From NCBI GenBank assembly GCA_015068395.1, contig SVKP01000061.1, positions 1-52,265 on the forward strand: a DNA stretch of 52,265 bases, in the 5' to 3' direction. Positions within the stretch are counted from its first letter, which is position 1. The number at the start of each line of letters is the position of its first letter. Below are positions 8,640 through 16,841 of this stretch, piece by piece. The DNA comes from Oscillospiraceae bacterium (GTDB lineage Bacteria > Bacillota > Clostridia > Oscillospirales > Oscillospiraceae). Under the pieces are notes generated by a model. That model saw nothing but the letters and a program-made list of their open reading frames with translations. It was not told the origin of the DNA and made no database searches. The position numbers were made by a program, and so were the translations under genes.

Positions 8640-9686
8640 ATGAACGAGCTGACGCCCATCGCCCCGGTCATCCAAGAGATTAAGACCGTTTTGGAGAACG
8701 CACGGAGCAATGTCGCACGGGAAGTCAATAACGAGCTGTTGACCGCCTATTGGAATATCGGACGCATCATCGTCGAGTATGAGCAGAGCAGTCAAGACCG
8801 CGCCGAATACGGGAAGCAGACGCTGAAAGAGCTGTCCAAAGAGCTGACGCGGGAATTTGGCAAAGGGTTTTCCCGTGCTAATCTGTATAATATGCGCCTG
8901 TTCTATTTGACGTATGAAAAAATCCAGACACTGTCTGGAAAATTGTCTTGGTCGCATTACTGCGATCTTTTGGCAATCACGGACGATGATAAGCGCAGCT
9001 TCTATGAGCGCGAGGCAATCAATTCCGGCTGGTCTGTCCGAGAACTGCGGCGGCAGATTGAAAGCTCGCTCTTTGAGCGCCTACTGCTTTCACGCGGTGA
9101 CGCCAACAAAGAGCAGGTCTTGGAGCTGGCGCAAAAAGGCATCGAAATCTCCGAGCCGGCAGATATTATCCGTGATCCGTATGTCTTTGAATTTCTCGGA
9201 TTGCCGGAGGACAAGCCGGTAATGGAGAGTGATTTGGAAAAGGCGCTTGTCGCTCAAATCGAAAAATTTTTGCTTGAGCTTGGGCGGGGCTTCATGTTCG
9301 TGGGAACGCAGCAGCGCGTCACGGTCAACAACACTCACTATTATGTGGATATGGTGTTTTACAACAAAATCCTGCGTGCCTATGTTCTGATTGAACTGAA
9401 AACCACAAAGTTGACGCCGGAGGCGGCAGGGCAAATCAATATGTATCTTAACTATTACGCCGCCGAGGTAAACGATGCCGACGACAATCCACCTATCGGC
9501 ATTATCCTCTGCACAGACAAGGACAGCATCACTGCGGAGTATGCGCTGGGCGGCTTGTCCAACAACATTTTTGCTTCCCGGTATGTTCTATATATGCCGA
9601 ATAAGGAGCAGCTTGTCAAGCAGGTGGAAGAAGTGCTGAACAGATGGCACACGAAAGACAGCGACCAACCCCTACTTGATGAGTAA
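8640..9686 (+). CDS. DUF1016/YhcG-type PD-(D/E)XK nuclease
   Basis: 348 residues. The N-terminal DUF1016 helical domain (about 1-165) shows LLTAYWNIGRIIVEYEQ, FGKGFSRANLYNMRLFY and LSWSHYCDLL. The C-terminal PD-(D/E)XK fold (about 180-335) shows YYVDMVFYN and ELKTTKLTPEAAGQINMYL, that is D-x15-ELK followed by Q-x3-Y, so the active site looks complete. The start follows GGAGGT. Family members are found near restriction-modification and mobile DNA and are proposed to cut or process DNA. The gene has its own promoter and terminator and sits between backbone genes, so it looks like a cargo insertion rather than part of the transfer machinery. Confidence 0.88.
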   Translation: MNELTPIAPVIQEIKTVLENARSNVAREVNNELLTAYWNIGRIIVEYEQSSQDRAEYGKQTLKELSKELTREFGKGFSRANLYNMRLFYLTYEKIQTLSGKLSWSHYCDLLAITDDDKRSFYEREAINSGWSVRELRRQIESSLFERLLLSRGDANKEQVLELAQKGIEISEPADIIRDPYVFEFLGLPEDKPVMESDLEKALVAQIEKFLLELGRGFMFVGTQQRVTVNNTHYYVDMVFYNKILRAYVLIELKTTKLTPEAAGQINMYLNYYAAEVNDADDNPPIGIILCTDKDSITAEYALGGLSNNIFASRYVLYMPNKEQLVKQVEEVLNRWHTKDSDQPLLDE

Positions 9687-9703
9687 ACCAAATATCCTAC
9701 ACG

Positions 9704-9732
9704 AAGCGCGGACAGAAATGCCCGCGCTTTTT
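9704..9732 (+). terminator. Rho-independent terminator of the DUF1016 gene
   Basis: AAGCGCGG (9704-9711) pairs with CCGCGCTT (9722-9729), followed by a T run to 9732. It closes the single-gene DUF1016 unit before the primase ribosome site at 9741-9750. Confidence 0.8.
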
Positions 9733-9755
9733 CCATGCCCGGAGGAGGTGAAGTA

Positions 9756-10712
9756 ATGCCATACTACGCAAAAGAAGAGATCGCCCGCGTCCGCGAGATC
9801 GACCTGCTGACCTACCTGCAACGCTGCGAGCCGGACGAGCTTGTCCACGTCGGCGGCAATGTCTACTCCACCCGCACTCACGACTCGCTGAAAATTTCCA
9901 ACGGTATGTGGTGCTGGTGGTCGCGCGGTATCGGCGGCAAGACCGCGCTGGACTATCTGATCAAGGTCTGCAACATGACCTTGCCCGACGCCATCAACGC
10001 CATCGCGGGCGCGCCCCGCAGCGGCGCTCCGGCCTATGCGCAAAAGCCGCAGCCGCCCCCTGTTTTTGCATTGCCGCCCAAGCACGCCGACAACCGGCGT
10101 GTTTTTTCATACCTGCGAAGCCGCGGCATCGACCCGGAGATCATCAACCATTGCATCAAAAGCGGGCAGCTCTATGAGGACGCCGAGCATCACAACTGCG
10201 TGTTCGTCGGTTTTGAAGGCGACACACCGCGCTACGGCGCGCTGCGCGGGACGCTATCGCAATCGACCTTTGTGGGCGACGTTCCGGGCAGCGATAAACG
10301 GTTTTCGTTTGCCGTGCCGGTCAAGGCGGACAGCAACAGCGCCCTTTGCGTCTTTGAGTGCGCCATCGACGCGCTTTCCTACCTCACGCTTTTGAAGATG
10401 CAGGGGCAGGACTGGCGCAAGGCCAACTGTCTGTCCCTCGCCGGCGTCTACCAGCCCAAGCAGGGCGGCGAGATGAAATTCCCGCTCGCCCTCGGGCAGT
10501 ACCTCTCGGACAACCGGCAGATCCAGAAAATCATCCTCTGTCTGGACGACGACGAGCCGGGGCGCGTCGCGGCGCGGGCGATCCGCTCGCGGCTGGAAGC
10601 ATACGACGTGGTGGACAATCCGCCCCGGCGCGGCAAGGACTACAACGAGCTGCTGCAACTGGTGAAGGGCATCGCCGGTCGTGTGAAAACGCGCGGCGGC
10701 GACGTGCGATGA
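9756..10712 (+). CDS. DUF3991/Toprim-domain primase-like protein
   Basis: 318 residues; ATG preceded by GGAGGAGGTG at 9741-9750. The N-terminal part (about 1-120) holds ARVREIDLLTYL and a DnaG-like zinc-less motif with SLKISNGMWCWWSRGIGGKTALDYL. The C-terminal Toprim fold (about 190-305) shows LCVFECAIDALSYL (the acidic E of Toprim), ILCLDDDEPGR (the DxD pair) and RGKDYNELL. It probably primes synthesis of the complementary strand after conjugative entry, as proposed for plasmid and ICE primases of this class. It directly precedes the putative oriT and mobC. Confidence 0.88.
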   Translation: MPYYAKEEIARVREIDLLTYLQRCEPDELVHVGGNVYSTRTHDSLKISNGMWCWWSRGIGGKTALDYLIKVCNMTLPDAINAIAGAPRSGAPAYAQKPQPPPVFALPPKHADNRRVFSYLRSRGIDPEIINHCIKSGQLYEDAEHHNCVFVGFEGDTPRYGALRGTLSQSTFVGDVPGSDKRFSFAVPVKADSNSALCVFECAIDALSYLTLLKMQGQDWRKANCLSLAGVYQPKQGGEMKFPLALGQYLSDNRQIQKIILCLDDDEPGRVAARAIRSRLEAYDVVDNPPRRGKDYNELLQLVKGIAGRVKTRGGDVR

Positions 10713-10855
10713 TTCTTTTTCGGACGGTGGAGGATTGCAGCGCAGCCTTCGGCTGCGTTGCAGTCGCAAGCATAGCATTTGGCCGTCCAAATGCGCTTGT
10801 TAGGTGGGCAAGCCCCCCTAAAACCCCCGTACCTCGATGAAAGGAGGAACCCCAT
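10713..10855. other. oriT: Candidate origin of transfer (oriT)
   Basis: This 143-bp gap before mobC/relaxase holds three nested hairpins. (1) GCAGCGCAGCC (10737-10747) pairs with GGCTGCGTTGC (10751-10761). (2) A perfect dyad GCATTTGG-CCGT-CCAAATGC spans 10775-10794. (3) GCTTG (10795-10799) pairs with CAAGC (10809-10813). GGACGG (10722-10727) can also pair with CCGTCC (10783-10788). Inverted repeats next to mobC are the usual landmark of oriT. The nick site cannot be named from sequence alone. Confidence 0.55.
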
Positions 10856-11161
10856 TTGAGAAAACGTCCCATCAAATTATCGCTTCGCTTGAACGAGCCG
10901 GAGTATGAACACCTGAAGGAGCAGGCCGCGCTTTCCGGCTTTCCGATGGAGCAATATCTTCGCTCCCTGATTGCCAACGAAAAGATGCGCCCGCGTCCGC
11001 CCAACGAGTATGCCGAAATACGCCGACAGCTCGCCGCCATCGGCAACAACATCAACCAGATCGCTCGAGCCGTCAATGCCCGCGGCTTCGCCAGCAAGGA
11101 GGACATCGACGCGGTGACAGAGGCCAAGCGGCAGATCTGGGAGATCGCGGAGCGCCTTTGA
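10856..11161 (+). CDS. mobC: MobC-family relaxosome accessory protein
   Basis: 101 residues; TTG start 8 bases after GGAGG. An N-terminal ribbon-helix-helix-like segment (IKLSLRLNEPEYEHLKEQAALSGFPMEQYLRSLI) is followed by a helical region with AEIRRQLAAIGNNINQIARAVNA, the hallmark of the MobC/bacterial mobilisation family. It binds oriT and helps the relaxase nick DNA. The relaxase begins one base after its stop, so the two are translationally coupled. Confidence 0.88.
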   Translation: MRKRPIKLSLRLNEPEYEHLKEQAALSGFPMEQYLRSLIANEKMRPRPPNEYAEIRRQLAAIGNNINQIARAVNARGFASKEDIDAVTEAKRQIWEIAERL

Positions 11162-11162
11162 T

Positions 11163-12521
11163 ATGGCATACACGAAAGTCTTTGCCATCCGGCGCAGGCT
11201 GGACGACCGCGTAAAGTACGCCATCGACGTAGAAAAGACCGAGCTGGACGCAGGGATCGCCTATGCCATTGACCCGGAGAAAACCAAGCAAGTACGTTTC
11301 GTGGACGTGCTGAACTGCGATGACGCCGATACCGCCTTTGCCGCCATGCGCGCCACAAAGCGCAAATTCAAAAAGACAGGCGGTGTCCTCGGCTACCACA
11401 TCATCCAATCCTTTGCGCCGGGAGAGGTCACGCCGGAGCAGGCGCACAAGATCGGCGTCGAGTTTGCGCGGCGAATGTTTAAGAATGATTTTGAGGTCGT
11501 CATCGGAACGCATCTCGACAAGGCGCACCCTCATAATCACATCGTCGTCAACTCCGTATCCTTTGCGGACGGTCACAAGTATCATTCCACCCCGGAGAGC
11601 TATTACAAGGAGATCCGCGCCACGTCGGACGCGCTTTGCCGGGAAAACAGCCTGTCCGTCATCGAGCCGCGGGGCAAAGGCAAGCACTACGGCGAATGGA
11701 AAGCGGAGCAGGACGGCAGGTCGACGATCCGCAGCATGATCCACGCCGATATGGACGCCATCATTGCCGAGGCGTACACGCTCGACACCTTTTTCATGCT
11801 GTTGGAACGAAAGGGCTACGCCGTCCAGCGCCGCGGCCCGCACCGCAAATACACGACCGTCCGACCCAAAGGCGCAAAGCGCGCGATACGTCTTGCCTCC
11901 CTCGGCAGCGAGTACACCGAGGAGGGCATCAAGGCGCGGCTTGCACAGCAGCGCCAGAACAACCTTTATCACGTCCCCGTGCTCCACACGCCGAAAAAGC
12001 GCTTGAGGAAAATCAAAGTGCGGGGACTCTTTGTTTATGCCCAGCAACCCAAAATCAAGGGCTTTCACGCGCTCTATCTCCGATACCTCTACCTGCTGCG
12101 GCGCACAAGACGCCGCAAGCAACCCTACCGCGCGCCGTTCCCGCTGCGTCAGGAGGCAGCGAAATTTGGACGCTATCAGGCGCAATTCAAGTACCTGCTG
12201 GAGCAGGACATCAAGACCGCCGGCGAGTTGGCGCAGAGGATCGCGGCGCTGGAGGGAGAGATAGCATCGCTGACCGATGCGCGCAAACCGCTTTATCAAG
12301 AACGAAGGGAGGCAGTCAATGAAGAAACCCAAGCGCAGATCTCCGCGCAGATCGACCGGCATACCGCCGCCTTGCGGGAAAAGCGCCGGGAGCTTGCCCT
12401 ATGCCGCAGGATACAAGCCGATATACCGCAGGTGTCCGAGCAACTCCGGCAGGCGAGCAAAGAACCCACCGAAGTAAGAAAGGAGGAAAAGCAGCATGAG
12501 TACCAACGGCGAAACCGCTGA
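11163..12521 (+). CDS. MOBP-type relaxase
   Basis: 452 residues, Relaxase/Mobilisation nuclease family. Tyr19 in RVKYAIDVEKT is the likely DNA-attacking tyrosine. The metal-binding histidine signature THLDKAHPHNH (residues 116-126, H-x-D-x-x-H-x-H-N-H) is intact. The C-terminal half is a basic coiled coil (RRTRRRKQPYR, ELAQRIAALEGEIASL) expected to contact DNA and the coupling protein. It nicks oriT, stays covalently attached to the 5' end and pilots the strand through VirD4. Its end overlaps the pcfB start by 26 bases. Confidence 0.93.
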   Translation: MAYTKVFAIRRRLDDRVKYAIDVEKTELDAGIAYAIDPEKTKQVRFVDVLNCDDADTAFAAMRATKRKFKKTGGVLGYHIIQSFAPGEVTPEQAHKIGVEFARRMFKNDFEVVIGTHLDKAHPHNHIVVNSVSFADGHKYHSTPESYYKEIRATSDALCRENSLSVIEPRGKGKHYGEWKAEQDGRSTIRSMIHADMDAIIAEAYTLDTFFMLLERKGYAVQRRGPHRKYTTVRPKGAKRAIRLASLGSEYTEEGIKARLAQQRQNNLYHVPVLHTPKKRLRKIKVRGLFVYAQQPKIKGFHALYLRYLYLLRRTRRRKQPYRAPFPLRQEAAKFGRYQAQFKYLLEQDIKTAGELAQRIAALEGEIASLTDARKPLYQERREAVNEETQAQISAQIDRHTAALREKRRELALCRRIQADIPQVSEQLRQASKEPTEVRKEEKQHEYQRRNR

Positions 12522-13104
12522 TTTGATGGTGCGCGAGGGCATCCAGATCACCGAGAGCGTGGTCAAGCTGGCGGGGCTGGGAGCCAAGAACCTCGCCGCG
12601 CTCCTGATCGCGCTGGCGAACGACAACCAGAAGCTCGCCGGCAAGACCACCTTGAAGCGGCTCATTCAGGACGGCGACGAGCTGACCATCTTCTCCGTGA
12701 AGAAGGAGGACTTGAAGGGCTTTCGTATGGAGGCCAAGAGCTACGGCGTGTTGTTCTGCCCCATTGAGAACAAGATGGAGGACACCGGCACCGTCGAGAT
12801 CATGGCGAAGGTAAAGGACGCCAAGCAGCTCAACCGCATCTTTGAGCGCATGGGCTATCCCGCGCCGGTCAAGGAGGACGCCGCAGCAAAAAAAGCCGAC
12901 GCCCGCGCTCCGTCCGAGAACAGCTCCAGGGAGCGCGGGACTGGTGCGAGAGCATCTACGGAGCGGGCTTCGGAGGAGATGAATAAGCGCCCGTCCGTCA
13001 AAAGCAGGCTCGACGCCTACAAAGCGGTCGCGGCGCAGGAAAAAGCGGATCGAGCAAAAGAGGCGGTCAAAGAGGCCGTGCAGAAAGCAATACCCGAACG
13101 ATAA
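12496..13104 (+). CDS. pcfB: PcfB family (DUF3801) conjugation protein
   Basis: 202 residues; AAAGGAGG at 12480-12487 before ATG 12496. The N-terminal two-thirds (QITESVVKLAGLGAKNLAALLIAL, TTLKRLIQDGDELTIFSVKKEDL, YGVLFCPIENK) matches the PcfB/DUF3801 fold. The tail (about 130-202) is charged and disordered. In pCF10, PcfB is a relaxase accessory factor that helps dock the relaxosome to the coupling ATPase, which agrees with its overlap with the relaxase gene here. Confidence 0.85.
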   Translation: MSTNGETADLMVREGIQITESVVKLAGLGAKNLAALLIALANDNQKLAGKTTLKRLIQDGDELTIFSVKKEDLKGFRMEAKSYGVLFCPIENKMEDTGTVEIMAKVKDAKQLNRIFERMGYPAPVKEDAAAKKADARAPSENSSRERGTGARASTERASEEMNKRPSVKSRLDAYKAVAAQEKADRAKEAVKEAVQKAIPER

Positions 13105-13126
13105 TTCATAATAGGAGGAAATCACC

Positions 13127-14023
13127 ATGTCTACCATTGGAGCATTGATTGCCGAAAAGCAGCAGCAGACCGAGGCGTTTAAGGAACAGAAGGCCGCGGA
13201 GCGTCAGGAACTCAGCAACATGACCAACGACGCCATCAGCAACATCACGCAGGAGCCGGAGGCGTACCTGCACTATCTGGACGTGCAGGCCGACAACCCC
13301 GGCTTCAGCGCGTCCAACGTCCTGCTCGCCATGAAGCAGTACCCCGACGTGAGCGTGTTCAACAGCGTCCGCGGCTGGAACGCGCAGGGGCGTAGCGTCA
13401 TCGGCGGCGAAACGGGCATCAAAGTCCGCGTGTCCGACCCGTACATCAAGGACGGCAGGACGCATCGCGGCTATAAGGTCGGGCGCGTCTTTGACGTGTC
13501 GCAGACCACGGGCAATCGGGCGATGAGCAAGACCACTCTCGCGGAAAACACGCCGCAGATGCAGCTTGCGCTCCGTGCGCTGCTGTATAAATCGCCCGTT
13601 CCCGTTACCCCCGTCAGTGTCAGCCCGTTCAAGGACGGCGCGTTTGATGCCTACTACGATCCGCAGAAGCAGGCCATCAGCGTGTCCGAGTTGCTGACCG
13701 ACAGCCAGACCTTCGCCGCGCTCGCCCGCGAGATCTTCCGCGCGAAAGTCCACGACCACGGAAGATACGCGGGCTACTCCCGCGAGGAAACGGAGCTGGA
13801 CGCGACCAGCGCAGGGTATATGCTCTGCCGCAGCTTCGGCGTACCGTGCGAAAAGCCCGACGCGACCAAGCTCGGCGTTCTCTACGAGGGCATGGAGCCG
13901 CAGGACGCCCGTAGCATCCTCGACAGCATCCAGAGCATTTTCCGCGAGATGCAGGGCGCGGTGCAGAAAGAGATCGCGCCGCAGCAGGAGCAGAAGCGCG
14001 CGCATGACCAGCCGGCTCGGTAA
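13127..14023 (+). CDS. ArdC-like protein with degenerate metallopeptidase domain
   Basis: 298 residues; ATG after AGGAGG. The N-terminal half resembles the ArdC N-terminal ssDNA-binding domain (NPGFSASNVLLAMKQYPD, VRGWNAQGRSVIGGETGIKV, YKVGRVFDVSQT). The C-terminal half keeps the layout of an ArdC/ImmA-type zincin: a helix where HExxH should be (ALAREIFRAKVH) and the downstream EETELDATSAGYMLCRSFG, where the glutamate-containing third-ligand helix lies. The HExxH histidines are absent, so it is probably not catalytic. A role in protecting incoming DNA from restriction is a family-based guess. Confidence 0.65.
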   Translation: MSTIGALIAEKQQQTEAFKEQKAAERQELSNMTNDAISNITQEPEAYLHYLDVQADNPGFSASNVLLAMKQYPDVSVFNSVRGWNAQGRSVIGGETGIKVRVSDPYIKDGRTHRGYKVGRVFDVSQTTGNRAMSKTTLAENTPQMQLALRALLYKSPVPVTPVSVSPFKDGAFDAYYDPQKQAISVSELLTDSQTFAALAREIFRAKVHDHGRYAGYSREETELDATSAGYMLCRSFGVPCEKPDATKLGVLYEGMEPQDARSILDSIQSIFREMQGAVQKEIAPQQEQKRAHDQPAR

Positions 14024-14035
14024 GGAGGACGGAAG

Positions 14036-15052
14036 ATGAAACACCGTATCCTTGCCGCCATCGGAGCGGCGATCATGTTCTGCATGAGCATTCCCGTATA
14101 TGCTGCGGCTCCCAACGGGGAGCCGCAGCCCACAGAAACCGTTGAGGAGGCGATGACCCCGCCGCCTCCCACCGTCTATCCCGCGGAGGTACACACCAGC
14201 GAGGAAAACGGCGTCGCGCGTCTGGAAAAGGTCTACTACCTGACCGCCCGCGACGATCCCGCCGCCATCCCCACGGAGGACTTTGACCGTGAGGGGCGGC
14301 ACTACACGCTTTTGGACGTTCTCAAAACCGACCTGACCGAAACAGACACGAAGGACTTTACCGAGGTCATCACGCTGGAGAGCGCCACCAAAGACGTGGG
14401 CGAGATCATCAAGGCGCTGGAGCCGGAGCTGGAGGTCGTGACCGAGGACGGTTACAGCGGCGTCCTCAAGCCTGACTATACGACGATCAACGTGGAAGCG
14501 GCAGGCTATCGGACGAACAGTTGGACGGTAAGCGCAAAACGCACCTACCCCAACCTCTCCGACGCTGATGTGTCTCTCATTCCCAAGAGCATCGAGGACG
14601 GCGGGCGCTCGCTGACGCTTGCCAATGTGGACTGGCAGGCTGGCAACACAGACTATGTGGACGGCGACGCCCTTGCCGTGCGCTATACCGCGCTTGCCAC
14701 CTATACCGGCACGGCGACCGGGCGCAGCGTCACCGGCTATACCGTGACGGTGGACTACACGGGCGAGGTCAGCAAGTCCAGCAGCGACACCATCATCTAT
14801 ACCGCCGTCTTTTCCAGCACCGACAAGCAGACGGTGGAGCCGGTGATTCCGACGAGCGGCGATGAAAGCGGCGAGGCCGGGAACAAGAGCGCGGAGGAAA
14901 CCGTCGCGCCCACGCCCGCACCGGCGAGCGCGCCGTCCTCCAAGTCCCGCCTGCTGCTCATTCCCGTGGGCGTCGCCGCGCTCGGCGCTGCCGGATACTT
15001 CGGGCGCAAGGGCTATAAGCACTATATCAACAAGAAAAGAGGTTATGAATGA
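14036..15052 (+). CDS. Membrane-anchored cell-surface protein of the ICE
   Basis: 338 residues. An N-terminal signal peptide (HRILAAIGAAIMFCMSIPVYAAA), an extracellular beta-rich region, a Pro/Ala/Ser-rich stalk (about 265-300), one membrane helix (LLLIPVGVAALGAAGYFG, about 304-321) and a basic tail (RKGYKHYINKKRG) give a type I membrane topology. It has no LPXTG. It overlaps the sortase gene (ATGA-type junction) and lies in the same run as the adhesin, so it probably shapes the cell surface for mating contact. No enzymatic motif is visible. Confidence 0.75.
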   Translation: MKHRILAAIGAAIMFCMSIPVYAAAPNGEPQPTETVEEAMTPPPPTVYPAEVHTSEENGVARLEKVYYLTARDDPAAIPTEDFDREGRHYTLLDVLKTDLTETDTKDFTEVITLESATKDVGEIIKALEPELEVVTEDGYSGVLKPDYTTINVEAAGYRTNSWTVSAKRTYPNLSDADVSLIPKSIEDGGRSLTLANVDWQAGNTDYVDGDALAVRYTALATYTGTATGRSVTGYTVTVDYTGEVSKSSSDTIIYTAVFSSTDKQTVEPVIPTSGDESGEAGNKSAEETVAPTPAPASAPSSKSRLLLIPVGVAALGAAGYFGRKGYKHYINKKRGYE

Positions 15053-15858
15053 TGAAGAAGTATCTTTCCGCTCTGCTTGCCGTCTGCATGATGCTGACGG
15101 CCTTCTGCCTGCCCGCGATGGCGTATGAGTACACCTTCGACGGTGAGGACGGCGGGACGTTCGGGGAACCGACCTCGGACACCACGATCTATATTATCGT
15201 CAGCGACGACACGAACATCGACAGGAGCAAGACGGCGGCGGTCATCCCGCCCGCGTTCGGCTCGCCCACGTCTTACACGCTGGACGCGGGCGAATACCTG
15301 ACGCCCAACCTGATCGAACAGAACCGGCAGTACGACGCAGGCACGAACACGTCCACCGGCGCCACGGTCATGCCGCCGTCCATGCTGCCGGCGACGCAAG
15401 ACCCGTTCACGGTCACGGACGCGAGCAATTACGCCGCAGCGGGCTATACCGAAGTCACCTCCGACCTCTACTATCAGGGCGGGCATCTCGGTACGCTTTC
15501 CATCCCCGCCATCGGTCTGACCGTCAAGGTCTATCAGGGGACGGACAAGAACGCGCTCGCCAAAGGCGCGGGGCATTTCACGGAAACGTCCGTTTGGGGC
15601 GGCAACGTGGCGATTGCCGGACACAACCGCGGCGTCAACAACCACTTCGGCAAGATCCACACGCTGAACGTGGGCGACACTATCACCTATGAAACAAAGC
15701 TCGGCAAGCGCAGCTACGAGGTGTTCTCCGTTTCCAAGATCGCGGTGGACAACGGCACGGTGCTGAACGACAGCGCGGAGAACATTCTCACGCTCGTTAC
15801 CTGCGTGATGGATCAGCCGCAGTATCGTTGGTGTGTGCAGGCAAAGGCAACCGCGTAA
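15049..15858 (+). CDS. Secreted class D-like sortase
   Basis: 269 residues. The signal peptide is followed by a variable linker (about 25-145) and a sortase beta-barrel beginning at LGTLSIPAIGLTVKVYQG. The catalytic triad is visible: His192 in AIAGHNR, Cys252 in TLVTC, Arg260 in QYRWC. There is no C-terminal membrane segment, so after signal cleavage it may be free or held by the N-terminal hydrophobic helix. The natural partner is the LPKTG adhesin encoded 1 kb downstream. ATG 15049 or the adjacent ATG 15052 may be used. Confidence 0.87.
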   Translation: MMKKYLSALLAVCMMLTAFCLPAMAYEYTFDGEDGGTFGEPTSDTTIYIIVSDDTNIDRSKTAAVIPPAFGSPTSYTLDAGEYLTPNLIEQNRQYDAGTNTSTGATVMPPSMLPATQDPFTVTDASNYAAAGYTEVTSDLYYQGGHLGTLSIPAIGLTVKVYQGTDKNALAKGAGHFTETSVWGGNVAIAGHNRGVNNHFGKIHTLNVGDTITYETKLGKRSYEVFSVSKIAVDNGTVLNDSAENILTLVTCVMDQPQYRWCVQAKATA

Positions 15859-15862
15859 TTTT

Positions 15863-15891
15863 TTGACAAAAGTTCCCCTTTTTCGTATGCT
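15863..15891 (+). promoter_or_regulatory. Strong sigma-A promoter
   Basis: A perfect -35 TTGACA (15863-15868), a 17-base spacer and -10 TATGCT (15886-15891) lie 33 bases before the ATG at 15924. This is the cleanest vegetative promoter in the backbone and may drive the stalk protein and, by read-through, the adhesin. Confidence 0.75.
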
Positions 15892-15923
15892 GGTATCACA
15901 ACAAGGAAAGGACGGTGCCTGAC

Positions 15924-16754
15924 ATGAAAAGAGGAACGATTCTTTACGGTATGGCTTGCTTCCTGCTGGGCGCGGCGCTGTTCGCGGGCGGCGCGGCGTA
16001 TGCCGAGGGCGTGAGCGCGGAGCGCAGTACGCAGCCGGTCTATGTGGACGGCAAGCGCGTGGAGCTGGATGCGTACAACATCTATGGGAGCAACTACGTC
16101 AAGCTGCGCGACGTGGGGAAAGCGGCGGGCTTCAACGTCTATTGGGACGGCGCGGTGCGGATCGACACGACCGCGCCCTATACCGGCGAAGCGCCCGCAA
16201 GCGCGAAACCTGCAGCGGCGCAGCCCGCGGGCGGCGCCGTGACCCTGCCCACGGACGGCAGCAAGTACATTCCGCAGGTGGGCGACGTGATCCGCTGCGA
16301 CGACGGGTATCTCTATGAGATCAAGGACACGCTGCGCTGGGAAAACAATGTTTTTGCCCCCGGCCCGCTGCCGGAACTTCCCACGCCGACTTATGATTGG
16401 AGCGTGTTCCCCGCGGTGGAGCTTCCCGCAGCGGAAACACGGCACTACGCCACCGCCACGGGCGACGACCTTTTTATCCGCAATCTGTACGAAACAAGGC
16501 GGATGCAGTACACGATCTATGAGGCGCTGAAATCGGAGCCGACCGCGTGGCGCGACGGCAAGCCGCTGGCAAAAATCTCGCTCACCATCCCCGCGGAGGA
16601 CGAGCCGTACACCATGTATTTCTGGCCTTGGAAACAGGCAGAAATCACAAAGCAAGTCCACGCTTTTCCCAACTTCCACTTCCGCGTCGAGGCGTGGGAC
16701 TACTTCCACAACGGTATCTTTGAGGAAACGAGGTACTATATCGAAATCACTTAA
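15924..16754 (+). CDS. Secreted protein with copper amine oxidase-type N-terminal (stalk) domain
   Basis: 276 residues from ATG 15924 (AAGGAAAGGA at 15903-15912); GTG 15915 is too close to the ribosome site. A signal peptide (about 1-28) precedes a Cu-amine-oxidase_N-like module: VYVDGKRVELDAYNIYGSNYVKLRDVGKAAGF matches the small substrate-free domain common in Firmicute secreted proteins. A linker rich in Ala/Pro follows, then an unclassified C-terminal domain. It probably binds wall or surface components; catalysis is not suggested. Confidence 0.7.
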   Translation: MKRGTILYGMACFLLGAALFAGGAAYAEGVSAERSTQPVYVDGKRVELDAYNIYGSNYVKLRDVGKAAGFNVYWDGAVRIDTTAPYTGEAPASAKPAAAQPAGGAVTLPTDGSKYIPQVGDVIRCDDGYLYEIKDTLRWENNVFAPGPLPELPTPTYDWSVFPAVELPAAETRHYATATGDDLFIRNLYETRRMQYTIYEALKSEPTAWRDGKPLAKISLTIPAEDEPYTMYFWPWKQAEITKQVHAFPNFHFRVEAWDYFHNGIFEETRYYIEIT

Positions 16755-16773
16755 AACATCCAAACTCTGCTGC

Positions 16774-16806
16774 GAGGCGCATCGGAAACGGTGCGTCTCT
16801 CTTTTT
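16774..16806 (+). terminator. Rho-independent terminator with GAAA loop
   Basis: GAGGCGCATCG (16774-16784) pairs with CGGTGCGTCTC (16789-16799) through nine Watson-Crick and two G-U pairs, closed by a GAAA tetraloop and followed by TCTTTTT. It lies 36 bases before the adhesin ATG, with no room for another promoter in between, so adhesin expression probably depends on read-through. Confidence 0.7.
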
Positions 16807-16841
16807 ACCCCCAAATCATTATTTAAGGAGGAATTTCAACT

